A stretch of DNA of 10,128 nucleotides from Clostridia bacterium (lineage in GTDB: Bacteria; Bacillota; Clostridia; TANB77; UBA1234): NCBI GenBank assembly GCA_900753975.1, contig CAAEBC010000052.1, positions 1 through 10,128 of the forward strand. The letters are read 5' to 3'. The translations under genes were made by a program, and so were the position numbers. This document shows, in pieces, positions 1-6,862 of the stretch. Under the pieces are notes generated by a model. That model was given only the letters and a program-made list of their open reading frames with translations. It searched no databases and was not told where the DNA came from. Position 1 is the stretch's first letter; each line of letters starts with the position of its first letter.

Positions 1-85
1 CGTCCATGCCGGGCAGAACCCGGAAAAGTACGGTATCAAATACCTTCCCGGTTTCTCTCCAGTGCAGGCAGAAAAGGTATCAATT
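1..85. other. GC-rich edge segment, possible gene remnant or junction
   Basis: Bases 1-80 contain 43 G/C (54%), far above the AT-rich DNA that follows. The plus-strand frame starting at base 2 is open from the window edge to a stop at 197-199, and its first ~25 codons read like protein (it begins VHAGQNPEKYGIKYLPG), but beyond base 86 it is only the antisense of the lipoprotein gene. Small repeats lie here: CCGGG/CCCGG arms (9-13, 19-23), GGTAT/ATACC arms (32-36, 40-44) and a direct repeat GGTATCAA (32-39 and 76-83). It could be the tail of a neighbouring gene, a recombination junction or the downstream region of the operon. I do not recognise it. Confidence 0.3.
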
Positions 86-529
86 CTACTGGTAATTTTC
101 CTGTCCGAATATATGTTGAACCATTGCATAATTTTCACCACTGTTAGACTTATGCAGCTTATCATCAATAAAAATTTTTACTTCGACTGTCTTAGGTAGC
201 TGTAAATTTTCAAGGTTTTCTTCATCTTTAGGTATAGGGTAGGCAGATAGCCATAAATATGTTCCTTGTTTGGCTTCTTGCTCAAATGTGAATGGACTTT
301 CTACAATAGTTTCTTTGGCAGCTTCTTCGGGAGCTTCGGAAGAAATATCTACTCCTACTGTATAATGTATTAGAAGTTTGAAATTTTCTGGGTCGCTTAC
401 GGTAGCTTCATAACGTACTTTTCCTGTATCTCCTGTAGGTGGAGTATCAGGGTCGTTGTTATCGTCTTTATTGCATCCAGACAACATAAGGCTTAAACCA
501 ATCATTACTAATGATAAATACTTTTTCAT
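86..529 (-). CDS. Surface-type lipoprotein, MmpS-like beta-sandwich candidate
   Basis: This 147-residue protein has a clear lipoprotein signal: a short basic start (MKKY), a hydrophobic stretch (residues 5-17) and the lipobox LSGC with Cys19. The residues after the cysteine are NKDDN, which fits the Bacteroidota lipoprotein export signal (a Lys and acidic residues at +2 to +4), so it is probably lipidated and moved to the outer leaflet of the outer membrane. A Pro/Asp-rich linker (24-34) leads to a beta-rich domain (37-142). Its layout (VRYEATV near the start, a hydrophobic YLWLSAY strand, then VEVKIFIDDK and a closing strand) resembles MmpS-like or Ig-like lipoprotein domains; that fold call is inference by pattern. 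The upstream start at 583 is rejected because it buries the signal peptide behind 18 residues. It is the last gene of the minus-strand operon, 10 nt after the preceding stop. Its exact role is unknown; cell-surface contact or element-specific surface display is possible. Confidence 0.85.
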   Translation of the reverse strand: MKKYLSLVMIGLSLMLSGCNKDDNNDPDTPPTGDTGKVRYEATVSDPENFKLLIHYTVGVDISSEAPEEAAKETIVESPFTFEQEAKQGTYLWLSAYPIPKDEENLENLQLPKTVEVKIFIDDKLHKSNSGENYAMVQHIFGQENYQ

Positions 530-539
530 ATTGTTTCTT

Positions 540-806
540 TTAAATAGTTGATAATTCAATGTGTATCGTTCCATTTGCAGCATTATATGCTACTTCCTCA
601 ATATTGGTGAACCGTCTTATTGATTCTTTCCATTCTTCTGTTTGTGGATTGTGGTAATATTCTTCTTCTAATAGACTTATCAAATTATTTATTTGTTTGT
701 CAGATAGATAAATCTTTTCTCCAACCCTTGGAACTACAGGTAATTGGATTGGTATAGAAATATTGTTCACACCATCTATAGGAATATGGATGTTTATTTC
801 TATCAT
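540..806 (-). CDS. Small protein with PRVGE motif, unknown function
   Basis: This 88-residue protein belongs to no family I can name. It begins with an alternating hydrophobic strand (IEINIHIPI), continues with LPVVPRVGE at residues 22-30, then a helical acidic stretch (35-70) and a final strand (TIHIEL). The LP-x2-PR-V-GE pattern recurs as LPRIGE in the protein at 1093-1446, with the same N-terminal strand before it, so the two look like diverged relatives. The ATG at 806 forms an ATGA overlap with the stop of the HU gene, which favours this start over the one at 812 (two residues longer). There is no signal peptide or membrane segment, so it is probably cytoplasmic. Translation is likely coupled to HU. 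Similar small acidic proteins occur in phages and mobile elements, but no function can be assigned. Confidence 0.75.
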   Translation of the reverse strand: MIEINIHIPIDGVNNISIPIQLPVVPRVGEKIYLSDKQINNLISLLEEEYYHNPQTEEWKESIRRFTNIEEVAYNAANGTIHIELSTI

Positions 807-1075
807 AGCCATTTCATGTTTAGTATATTTTTGGACGGCTTAAATTTAACAACTTCCTTTTCTGGAACTTCTACAGGTTCTCCAGTTGCCGGATTTCTAG
901 CTATCCGAGCTGGCTGAATAATCTTTTTGAAAGTACCAAAATCTTTTATAGAAACATCTTTTTCTCTTAGATTTTGAGATAATTCTTTGAAAAAACTATC
1001 AATTATTTCTGCTACTTCTTTTGTTGGTTTATTTGCCTTTTCAGCAACCATTTTGATTAAATCAGTCTTATTCAT
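803..1075 (-). CDS. HU-family DNA-binding protein
   Basis: This is a 90-residue histone-like protein, the normal length for HU/IHF subunits. HU binds DNA as a dimer with little sequence preference, bends it, and helps recombination, replication and compaction. Visible hallmarks are the N-terminal helical dimer part starting MNKTDLI, the DFGTF turn at 45-49, and the DNA-binding arm with RIARNPATGE (57-66), in which Pro62 is the residue that intercalates between bases in the family. The C-terminal VKFKPSK (76-82) is also typical, followed by an eight-residue tail (NILNMKWL). The start at 1075 gives the canonical N-terminus; the ATG at 1081 would add Met-Gln. It overlaps the next gene by ATGA. 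Being carried inside the element's operon, it may serve the element's own DNA processing rather than being the main chromosomal HU; that is inference. Confidence 0.95.
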   Translation of the reverse strand: MNKTDLIKMVAEKANKPTKEVAEIIDSFFKELSQNLREKDVSIKDFGTFKKIIQPARIARNPATGEPVEVPEKEVVKFKPSKNILNMKWL

Positions 1076-1092
1076 TTGCATATCAATAATAT

Positions 1093-1446
1093 TTAATTAC
1101 TTAAATCACTTAAACAAATTTCAGGAATAATTTGGGTATAGTCTTCTGTATCTGGTCTATAATGTATTGATTCAACTATATTGACCTCACAGATAACATC
1201 ATATACCCATGCTTTAAAATTCCCTTCTAAATCATCTTCACCATCATTGAATTTATTAAAATCACTTTTAGCTTCATCTGTTAGATATTCTAATAAATTT
1301 TGATAGGTAAATTCATTCTGAAACATTATAATGTGAGGTGAAATTTCTTCGCCTATCCTTGGAAGATGCGGAAAATTCCAATCACCCTTTACCTTCATTC
1401 CTCTCTCTTTAAAAAAATGGCTATAAATTATAAATTCTATTTTCAT
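1093..1446 (-). CDS. Small protein with PRIGE motif, unknown function
   Basis: This 117-residue protein is not recognised. An N-terminal strand (KIEFIIYS) is followed by FPHLPRIGE at 25-33, an acidic middle (55-75, rich in D and E) and a C-terminal part alternating strands and loops (WVYDVICEVNIVESIHY at 80-96). The PR-I-GE motif after an N-terminal strand matches the layout of the 88-residue protein at 540-806, so the two genes that flank HU probably share a fold. It is acidic, has no signal peptide or membrane segment, and is probably cytoplasmic. Its ATG overlaps the TGA of the zinc-ribbon gene (ATGA at 1443-1446), implying translational coupling. The next gene, HU, begins 17 nt after its stop. 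A function such as DNA mimicry or accessory DNA handling cannot be shown from the sequence. Confidence 0.8.
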   Translation of the reverse strand: MKIEFIIYSHFFKERGMKVKGDWNFPHLPRIGEEISPHIIMFQNEFTYQNLLEYLTDEAKSDFNKFNDGEDDLEGNFKAWVYDVICEVNIVESIHYRPDTEDYTQIIPEICLSDLSN

Positions 1447-2279
1447 ATTAGTTTTATTTTAAAATCATCGTTCAGTACAAGCTTTCTTTCCATCGGTTGC
1501 CCGTTTTTATCATGAAATCCAGTTAACACAGGTGTTTCTTTTTTCTCGCAAAGTTCTATTGCTTCTTCGGGAGTTATAGAACGTCCTGACATTTCACGCC
1601 AAATGACAAAATCACATTTTATGGCTTCATTTCTATAGTTGGAACAATTATAGGCTTTTTTGTTTATATATAAGTTTCCTCCACACTTAGGACACTTACA
1701 CAATGTATTGTCAAAAGAAATATCTAAGTTCTCTGTTAGAACCAGCCGTGAAGAAAAATCATTTCCTTCTCTTGATTTAAATCCAGTCATAAACGGTGTT
1801 TTTTTTCCTCTGGCAAGTATTTCTGCTGCTTCCAATGGTATTTCTCTTTGTGCAATAGTTTTGGGTATATAGAGGTTACAAACTCTGTTGTTGTCCTTGT
1901 CCTTTTGTGAATACCCTTTACAAGCATATCCATTTAGTAAAATTTCAATTTCTCTACCACACACAGGACACGGAGTTTCTAATACTTCATTTACGAAAGA
2001 AGGAATAACGATTCCATTTTCGATAGTCAGATATGCAGAAAAAGGAACTCCTTTTTTATTATGGAAGTCATGAAATATATCTGTTTTCCCTGTTGTTATT
2101 AATTGCCTGGCTATTTCTTCTGTAATCTCTTTTCCCCAATATGAATGATAAATATTAAATGTACATTTGTCATTCATGTTTTTGAAGTAATTACAGGAAT
2201 ATCCTAAACTGCCTTTCATTATGTGTCCTTTCTGGCAAATAGGGCATAAGCCTAAATCTTTGATTGTATCATTATCCAT
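1443..2279 (-). CDS. Triple topoisomerase-tail zinc-ribbon protein
   Basis: This 278-residue protein consists of three consecutive copies of one module: a four-cysteine zinc ribbon followed by a topoisomerase C-terminal repeat of the Toprim_Crpt type. The cysteine sets are C12/C15/C29/C39, C104/C107/C120/C134 and C196/C199/C212/C222 (C194 is extra). Each ribbon is followed by the repeat signature of an ITEEIA/IPLEAAE/ITPEEAIEL helix, a GK-T or KK-TP turn, a phenylalanine, and a G-F closing segment (for example TPFMTGFKSREG at 161-172 and TPVLTGFHDKNG at 249-260). In type IA topoisomerases such tails bind single-stranded DNA or protein partners. Here there is no TOPRIM core and no catalytic tyrosine domain, so it is not an active topoisomerase by itself. 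A TOPRIM protein is encoded three genes upstream (3468-4577), making it a possible partner. The start directly abuts the previous stop, and the end overlaps the next gene by ATGA. Confidence 0.85.
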   Translation of the reverse strand: MDNDTIKDLGLCPICQKGHIMKGSLGYSCNYFKNMNDKCTFNIYHSYWGKEITEEIARQLITTGKTDIFHDFHNKKGVPFSAYLTIENGIVIPSFVNEVLETPCPVCGREIEILLNGYACKGYSQKDKDNNRVCNLYIPKTIAQREIPLEAAEILARGKKTPFMTGFKSREGNDFSSRLVLTENLDISFDNTLCKCPKCGGNLYINKKAYNCSNYRNEAIKCDFVIWREMSGRSITPEEAIELCEKKETPVLTGFHDKNGQPMERKLVLNDDFKIKLI

Positions 2280-2963
2280 TTAATATCCTCCTTTACTAAT
2301 CCATTTAATACCGTTTAAAATATTATCTACTTTTTGTTTCCCACTATTTACATATTTAAATTGTCCGGGTACAAGTGTTTTTAGTACTCCAGCCCTTTTA
2401 GCGGATTTCATTTGTCGGCATACAGCGTATGCAAGTCCTCGCATTCGTCTAAGTTCATTGACCACATGAATACATAAATCTATCCTTTGCTTATTATCCA
2501 TAAGATTTTTTTCACCGCCTTGCAATGCTATATTGTTTATGTATATCATTAAATCTACACTTCGACTGATAAGCTCATACTCTGTTTTTGCAATTATGGT
2601 TAATAATTTAGGGTCTCCAACTGCATATTTAGCTGCTTCGGATTGGTATTTAGCTATGTCTCTAGCTAAGGTTGAAGCATAAATAATATCTTTTCCATTT
2701 TTCACAACTGCATTAACTGTAGAAAGATAGTTGTATGTCTTCTCCTGTAAGGATTGAATTTGATTCATTTTTTGTTGGATTAAAATTTGAAAGTTGCGGA
2801 TTTTTGTTTCCTCACTTTGTATGTCTTTCAATACACCTTGTTGCTCCTGATGGGAATAAACCAATGTTCCAATCATTACCGGGTCAATGACAATAGATTG
2901 TGCTAGTCCTTTTATGTTGCCTAACAGTAACATTAGGGAAAAAAATAAAAGCACTCTTTTCAT
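2280..2963 (-). CDS. Exported coiled-coil protein, VirB5/TrbJ/DUF4141-like
   Basis: This 227-residue protein has a signal peptide (MKR followed by LLFFSLMLLL, with likely cleavage near LA-Q at 21-22). The rest is almost wholly helical: a coiled-coil-like segment rich in Q, E, K and I (38-80), then helices to 190 and a basic C-terminus. This architecture matches the periplasmic helical proteins of conjugation systems, VirB5/TrbJ and the Bacteroidota TraI (DUF4141) group, which assist assembly of the transfer channel or pilus. The family assignment is by architecture, not by a diagnostic motif. Two starts compete. The one at 2987 has a good AGGA five bases upstream but puts an acidic stretch (NLQTDND) before the signal peptide and overlaps the preceding gene by 20 nt. 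The one at 2963 gives a standard signal peptide and a 4-nt gap, and is preferred. The two cysteines (164 and 182) could pair in the periplasm. Confidence 0.8.
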   Translation of the reverse strand: MKRVLLFFSLMLLLGNIKGLAQSIVIDPVMIGTLVYSHQEQQGVLKDIQSEETKIRNFQILIQQKMNQIQSLQEKTYNYLSTVNAVVKNGKDIIYASTLARDIAKYQSEAAKYAVGDPKLLTIIAKTEYELISRSVDLMIYINNIALQGGEKNLMDNKQRIDLCIHVVNELRRMRGLAYAVCRQMKSAKRAGVLKTLVPGQFKYVNSGKQKVDNILNGIKWISKGGY

Positions 2964-2967
2964 ATCA

Positions 2968-3471
2968 TTATCTGTTTGTAAATTCATATATTCCTTTTTT
3001 CTTTTTTTGTTCTTCTACTCTATTTCTGATGGTTTGAATTATATCACTATTAGCTTTAAGACCATTCATCAGTAGTTCTGGTGTTGATTTATCGCCAGAA
3101 TAAATGTAGATATTGGTGTTGTTTATTAAAGACTGGATAAAACTTTGCTTTTCTTCATAATCATATACACGATATAATTCTATGTAGTTAATCCTTTTTG
3201 AAAGCACTCCTTGATATATTTTTATTTGCTCTCTAGTTATAATCCATTTTGTACAAAGTAACATTGAAATATATCTGTAGAAAATTATAAATATCAACAA
3301 TACTAATATCGTTCCACTGATAAATTTTAATAATTCATGTTCTCTTATATATTTACTAAAAATGAATACGAAAATCGCTAATGTGATTAAAAGGAAATTC
3401 TTCATTAACCAATATCGGAATTTAGGCTTTAATATAATATCATCAGAAGCTATGTTTGTTCCATCATTCAT
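2968..3471 (-). CDS. Membrane protein with bacterial PH domain (bPH_2 type)
   Basis: This 167-residue protein has two membrane helices (about 24-39 and 49-72) followed by a cytosolic domain of the bacterial pleckstrin-homology type, as in YdbS-like proteins. The domain signature is visible: W-IIT-x2-QI-I-x-GVL (76-90), a basic turn and INYIELYRV (94-102), then strands NIYIYSGD (120-127) and a closing helix (138-154). The protein ends in a lysine-rich tail. Bacterial PH domains of this kind are membrane-associated oligomerisation modules of poorly known function. It sits between a TOPRIM protein and an exported helical protein, so a scaffold role at the membrane for the element's transfer or DNA-handling machinery is possible, but this is inference. 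The start makes an ATGA overlap with the upstream gene. The stop lies 4 nt before the chosen start of the next gene. Confidence 0.85.
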   Translation of the reverse strand: MNDGTNIASDDIILKPKFRYWLMKNFLLITLAIFVFIFSKYIREHELLKFISGTILVLLIFIIFYRYISMLLCTKWIITREQIKIYQGVLSKRINYIELYRVYDYEEKQSFIQSLINNTNIYIYSGDKSTPELLMNGLKANSDIIQTIRNRVEEQKKKKGIYEFTNR

Positions 3472-4577
3472 AACTTAATACTTTTTTTTTGTTCATGTTG
3501 TTTCATTAGAATTTCATTGAAATCTTTTGCTTTTTCTGCTTTATGAGAAATCATAGGAGCTATTATTTTGCTTTTTTCCCTAAAACTTTCTAGTGAAACG
3601 TCATTTTTGTTAATAGTGAATTCTCTACCCTTAGTTTTAAACAGCACATCATCTTTATTTTCTTTTATTGTCATTTCTGTATTACTAATGATTCCAGACA
3701 CTTTAATGTCATACAAATTACCGTTTAAATCATTATCAAAACAGGTATGTACTTTAGCTTGTGGGTATCGCAATAAAGTGTTTTTTATTTGATTAACTGA
3801 AATGTACCCTCCTACACTACAAAAAACACTTTCTTCTAATTTGATTTTGTTAGCATTGAGCTGATAGAAGCTCATAGCATCTAAAGCGGATTCTGCAAAG
3901 TATATATGTTTTGCCATTTGGGGGTGTGGGCAAAAATCAGCAATCCAAAGCGAGTTACTTTTATCACCTCCGGCAGCCATTCCTTTGAATCCATAGTTTC
4001 TTAATTCGTAATTTGTTACTTTGTTGTCTTTATCTTTTGGATTAATATAGGGAAAACCTATATTATAATAATTGCCGTTTCCTTGTAAGTCTTTAACCCT
4101 TGTGATAAATGGTAGAAACTTTTCTACGACTTGATGATTTATATTTCTTTCATTTGTGAGAAATCTTAAATCAGCGAGTGTAGTAGGAAATTCTTTATAT
4201 CTATCTCTGTCAAAAGATTTGTTTTCTGCTTTTACAACTTTGAATGCTTCATATTTAGGACTATAAGGCTCATTTGCGTAATGTCCTAAAATCATATTGA
4301 TTCGCACAAATGTATTTTGATGTTGGAATTGTGGGAAGTCGTTAATATGATTTTTGATGAACTGAATTAAATCTCCACCTTTATAATTCCTATCATAGTA
4401 GTGTTCTTGTACACTATGAGGATTCTTGATGATGATTTCATCCAACTTGTTACCTGCTCCGTCTGTCAGTTTAAAAACAGGCGAAACCTTTCCTTTGCTA
4501 ATGTCTTGTTTATATCCTAAATCTTCAAGTATTTGAATGATGGATATTTTAGCCTTATAATCGTCAAATGTTAGCAT
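3468..4577 (-). CDS. TOPRIM primase-like protein without a zinc finger
   Basis: This 369-residue protein carries a TOPRIM domain, the metal-binding fold of primases and topoisomerases. The conserved glutamate is E229 in FAESALDAMS (227-236) and the DxD pair is D281/D283 in CFDNDLNG (279-286). The C-terminal KDFNEIL (351-357) matches the KDWND-type ending of plasmid and phage primase-like proteins of the DUF3991/Toprim_2 group. The N-terminus (about 10-76) resembles the DnaG CHC2 zinc-binding domain in outline (an IIQILEDLGY helix, then YKGGDLIQFIKNH at 65-77), but the zinc cysteines and histidine are absent, so it looks like a zinc-free version. It may start replication primers for the element or act as a nuclease; TOPRIM proteins do both. 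Transfer or replication of an ICE or plasmid is the likely setting. A run of nine A residues lies near the 3' end (3482-3490). The start follows the preceding stop by 4 nt. Confidence 0.88.
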   Translation of the reverse strand: MLTFDDYKAKISIIQILEDLGYKQDISKGKVSPVFKLTDGAGNKLDEIIIKNPHSVQEHYYDRNYKGGDLIQFIKNHINDFPQFQHQNTFVRINMILGHYANEPYSPKYEAFKVVKAENKSFDRDRYKEFPTTLADLRFLTNERNINHQVVEKFLPFITRVKDLQGNGNYYNIGFPYINPKDKDNKVTNYELRNYGFKGMAAGGDKSNSLWIADFCPHPQMAKHIYFAESALDAMSFYQLNANKIKLEESVFCSVGGYISVNQIKNTLLRYPQAKVHTCFDNDLNGNLYDIKVSGIISNTEMTIKENKDDVLFKTKGREFTINKNDVSLESFREKSKIIAPMISHKAEKAKDFNEILMKQHEQKKSIKL

Positions 4578-4581
4578 AATA

Positions 4582-6141
4582 TTATAGTTTCATTGTTGGA
4601 GTATCATTATTTTTTCCGTAGGTTCTACCATATCCGAGAATAGATGCTTCTTGCTTCGCTGTTGCTTTAATAGAACTATCTATTTTATCCATTTGGGTAG
4701 ATATTTGTTCTCCGACAGTTTGTTTAGTAGCTTCCCTAGAGCTGGAATATGTTTTTTCTACTTCCTTGTAAGAAGCATAATCTTTAGAAAGTTTATGTTT
4801 CTCTAAAAAGGCAGCCATTTCGGTGGGTTTATCTTTAAAAATTTCATCAATCCCTTTAGCTCCTTTTTGGGCTACAAACTCTAATCTTTCTTTATCAGAT
4901 ATATATCTTTCTTTCCCTATTGTTTGTTCTTTCTTTTCAGTCGCTTTAATTTCTATAGTATTTGCATCTTTGATTGATAATCCATTTCTGGCATTCAAAT
5001 CTAGTTTTACTTTTGCAGCTTTGTTTAGTTCCTCGTTTACAATGGTAATTTCTTTTCCATTTTTGAGATTTTCTTGCTGCATAGGAGTAAGCTCTATTCC
5101 TCCAAGTTTTTGGGGAATATGAATGTCTTTTGCTTTTATTGATACTATCTCATTAGTATCTTTGTCACGTTGGTGCAATGTTCTTTCTCCTTTTGAATTA
5201 GTCTTTACTACGACATTATCAGCTTTTAGGGCTTTTATTTCATCCTTAGTAAAGGATAAATCATTTTTTATTTCTTGTCGTTTAGGAATGAGCAAGATAG
5301 CAATCCCAGCGATTGGGTAAACTACTGTAATAGCTGCGATTGCTAGTTTTCTAGCATTGATACCATCAATTTTGATGCGTTTACCTTCTTCTTTGAAATC
5401 AATTTCGTTGGTTTTTAATTTAGATTTATTTTCAGGTGTATTCTCGGCTGTTATATATTTAAGAGTTGTTGCTTTCCCCTCAAAATGGAGTTTTCCATTT
5501 TCTGTTTTATAAGACACTTTTTCATTGTCTAGAAGTGTTCTATTACCGGGAGTATCTTCAATGGAAAAATTTAGCATACCTGTTTTTTTCCCATTTTTGA
5601 TGTTTGCAATATCTTCGGGGCTTAAATTTTCCGGTTTAACTCCTACTTCATTAAACTTGTTCCAGTCTATATCAACATATGAACCTTTACCATCTAGGGT
5701 TTGGTTTTGTTCATAAGCATATCGATAAAGGTCTTCTCCTTTATATGCAATTTTATTTTCAAGGTCAATGACTGTAAATCCGTCTTTATATCCTTCATTC
5801 TTGTTAGTACCTTGTTTTATATCATCCCATTTTATAATTGCAACATTGTGGTTTTCTCGTAAATATTGGCTATATTCTTGGAAATTATTGCTAGCTTGTT
5901 CTTTATCAAAGAAACTGATTATTCTTTCTTTAGATTGCTCTAATAAAGATTCTCTATTATCTCCTAAATTGCCAAGTTTAAGTGTATTCAGTGGATAAGT
6001 ATATGTTTCATTACCTTTGGAAAAGGTAATATCACCATTCCGATATTCTTCTGAATATCCAAGAATTGCTGCTATTGCTCGGAATTGTCCGGCATTTTCA
6101 TAACTATATTGCAAAGCTTCAAATTTTTTCTTTTCTTCCAT
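4582..6141 (-). CDS. DUF4099/DUF3945-type protein with membrane segment
   Basis: This 519-residue protein is typical of Bacteroidota conjugative elements, although its biochemical role is unknown. The N-terminal part (1-145) is a mixed region without a clear family. Residues 157-195 (DIDWNKFNEVGVKPENL, then IKNGKKTGML) match a DUF4099-like segment. A hydrophobic helix at 267-286 (AIAAITVVYPIAGIAILLIP) follows a basic stretch and could anchor the protein in the membrane. Residues 294-392 form a DUF3945 domain: LSFTKDEIKALK, a DKDTNEIV turn, IHIPQKLGGIELTPMQ and LKNGKEITI. The C-terminal 130 residues are helical, charged and rich in K, E and S. The DUF3945 part aligns with the neighbouring protein at 6143-6862, so the pair are tandem paralogues. 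The gene starts one base after the previous stop and is 4 nt from the next start. A membrane-tethered regulator or adaptor for DNA transfer is possible. Confidence 0.88.
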   Translation of the reverse strand: MEEKKKFEALQYSYENAGQFRAIAAILGYSEEYRNGDITFSKGNETYTYPLNTLKLGNLGDNRESLLEQSKERIISFFDKEQASNNFQEYSQYLRENHNVAIIKWDDIKQGTNKNEGYKDGFTVIDLENKIAYKGEDLYRYAYEQNQTLDGKGSYVDIDWNKFNEVGVKPENLSPEDIANIKNGKKTGMLNFSIEDTPGNRTLLDNEKVSYKTENGKLHFEGKATTLKYITAENTPENKSKLKTNEIDFKEEGKRIKIDGINARKLAIAAITVVYPIAGIAILLIPKRQEIKNDLSFTKDEIKALKADNVVVKTNSKGERTLHQRDKDTNEIVSIKAKDIHIPQKLGGIELTPMQQENLKNGKEITIVNEELNKAAKVKLDLNARNGLSIKDANTIEIKATEKKEQTIGKERYISDKERLEFVAQKGAKGIDEIFKDKPTEMAAFLEKHKLSKDYASYKEVEKTYSSSREATKQTVGEQISTQMDKIDSSIKATAKQEASILGYGRTYGKNNDTPTMKL

Positions 6142-6142
6142 T

Positions 6143-6862
6143 TTATAATTTGAATTTATGTTCTACTTTAGATTGCGATTCATTTCCAAGTGTTGTTTTT
6201 TGTCCTTTCATGTATTCTATATATTCATTTCTGTTTTTATCAGTATGAATAGTTCCTATAATTTGTGGGTTATGCCGGTCATAAGCTATTTTCTGTTTCT
6301 GCTCGAAGTCTAGGAATTTTATTCCTCTTGGATTATTTAAATCTAATCTTATGGCAATTTTTTCTTTGTCAACATTCAAAATTAATTCCTTACCTGATTT
6401 TAGAGTTTCCTTTTGTTGCTTATCCAGCTCAACACCTTTTATGTTTGAAGGTATTGAAATACTTTTGATTTTTGTTTTAAGCAATTCGTTTGTTTCAGGG
6501 TCTAATTGTACGAGATATTTTTCATTGTTAATAGTTTTTGTTATTATCTCGTTATCTTGAAGTCGTTCTAACTCCTTTGGTTTAAGGTTTATATCATTCA
6601 TTATTTCTGGTCTGACTGGATGAACTTTAACGCCAGCATTGTTGCTATCTTTCCAGTACAAACTTATTTTTCCTTTCATACTTATTTCTTCTCCATTATT
6701 ATCGTGAAAAGAAAGGTCTAGTAAACTGGTTCTCTTTCCAGATAATAGAGCTGTGATATTTGCCTTATCCAAAGACCATATCTGTTTTTTTGATATTCCT
6801 ATTAGTTCTAATTCTTTATATGGAATATCATTTTCATTAAAAATAGCTTGCTTTTTATCCAT
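6143..6862 (-). CDS. DUF4099 and DUF3945 domain protein
   Basis: This 239-residue protein begins with a recognisable DUF4099 domain (about 10-82; NDIPYKELELIGISKKQI, then LLSGKRTSLLDL) and continues with a DUF3945 domain (about 88-183; LKPKELERLQDNEII, LDPETNEL, ISIPSNIKGVELDKQQ, LKSGKELIL). Both families are found mainly in mobile elements of Bacteroidota, often beside topoisomerase and TOPRIM genes as here; no biochemical activity is established to my knowledge. The last 55 residues are basic and polar. There is no signal peptide or membrane helix when the start is placed at 6862. The longer frame to 6922 would add a hydrophobic stretch (INLFFILIFLLLL), but it would run through the divergent promoter region and 20 bases into the peptidase gene, so it is rejected. 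This is the first gene of the ten-gene minus-strand operon, one base from the next gene. Confidence 0.88.
   Translation of the reverse strand: MDKKQAIFNENDIPYKELELIGISKKQIWSLDKANITALLSGKRTSLLDLSFHDNNGEEISMKGKISLYWKDSNNAGVKVHPVRPEIMNDINLKPKELERLQDNEIITKTINNEKYLVQLDPETNELLKTKIKSISIPSNIKGVELDKQQKETLKSGKELILNVDKEKIAIRLDLNNPRGIKFLDFEQKQKIAYDRHNPQIIGTIHTDKNRNEYIEYMKGQKTTLGNESQSKVEHKFKL

Noticed and set aside
2964..2987. Upstream start of the TrbJ-like protein preceded by a good AGGA
   Set aside because: It adds an acidic stretch before the signal peptide and overlaps the PH gene by 20 nt. Shine-Dalgarno sites are weak guides in Bacteroidota, so it is kept only as an alternative.
3482..3490. Run of nine A residues (minus strand) near the end of the TOPRIM gene as a programmed frameshift site
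   Set aside because: Slipping back one base meets a stop within three codons and adds no domain; ordinary AT-rich coding sequence explains it.
4823..5122. Plus-strand open frame of 99 codons opposite the DUF3945 gene
   Set aside because: Serine- and phenylalanine-rich translation is the usual antisense shadow of a lysine- and glutamate-rich gene; the opposite strand has clear domains.
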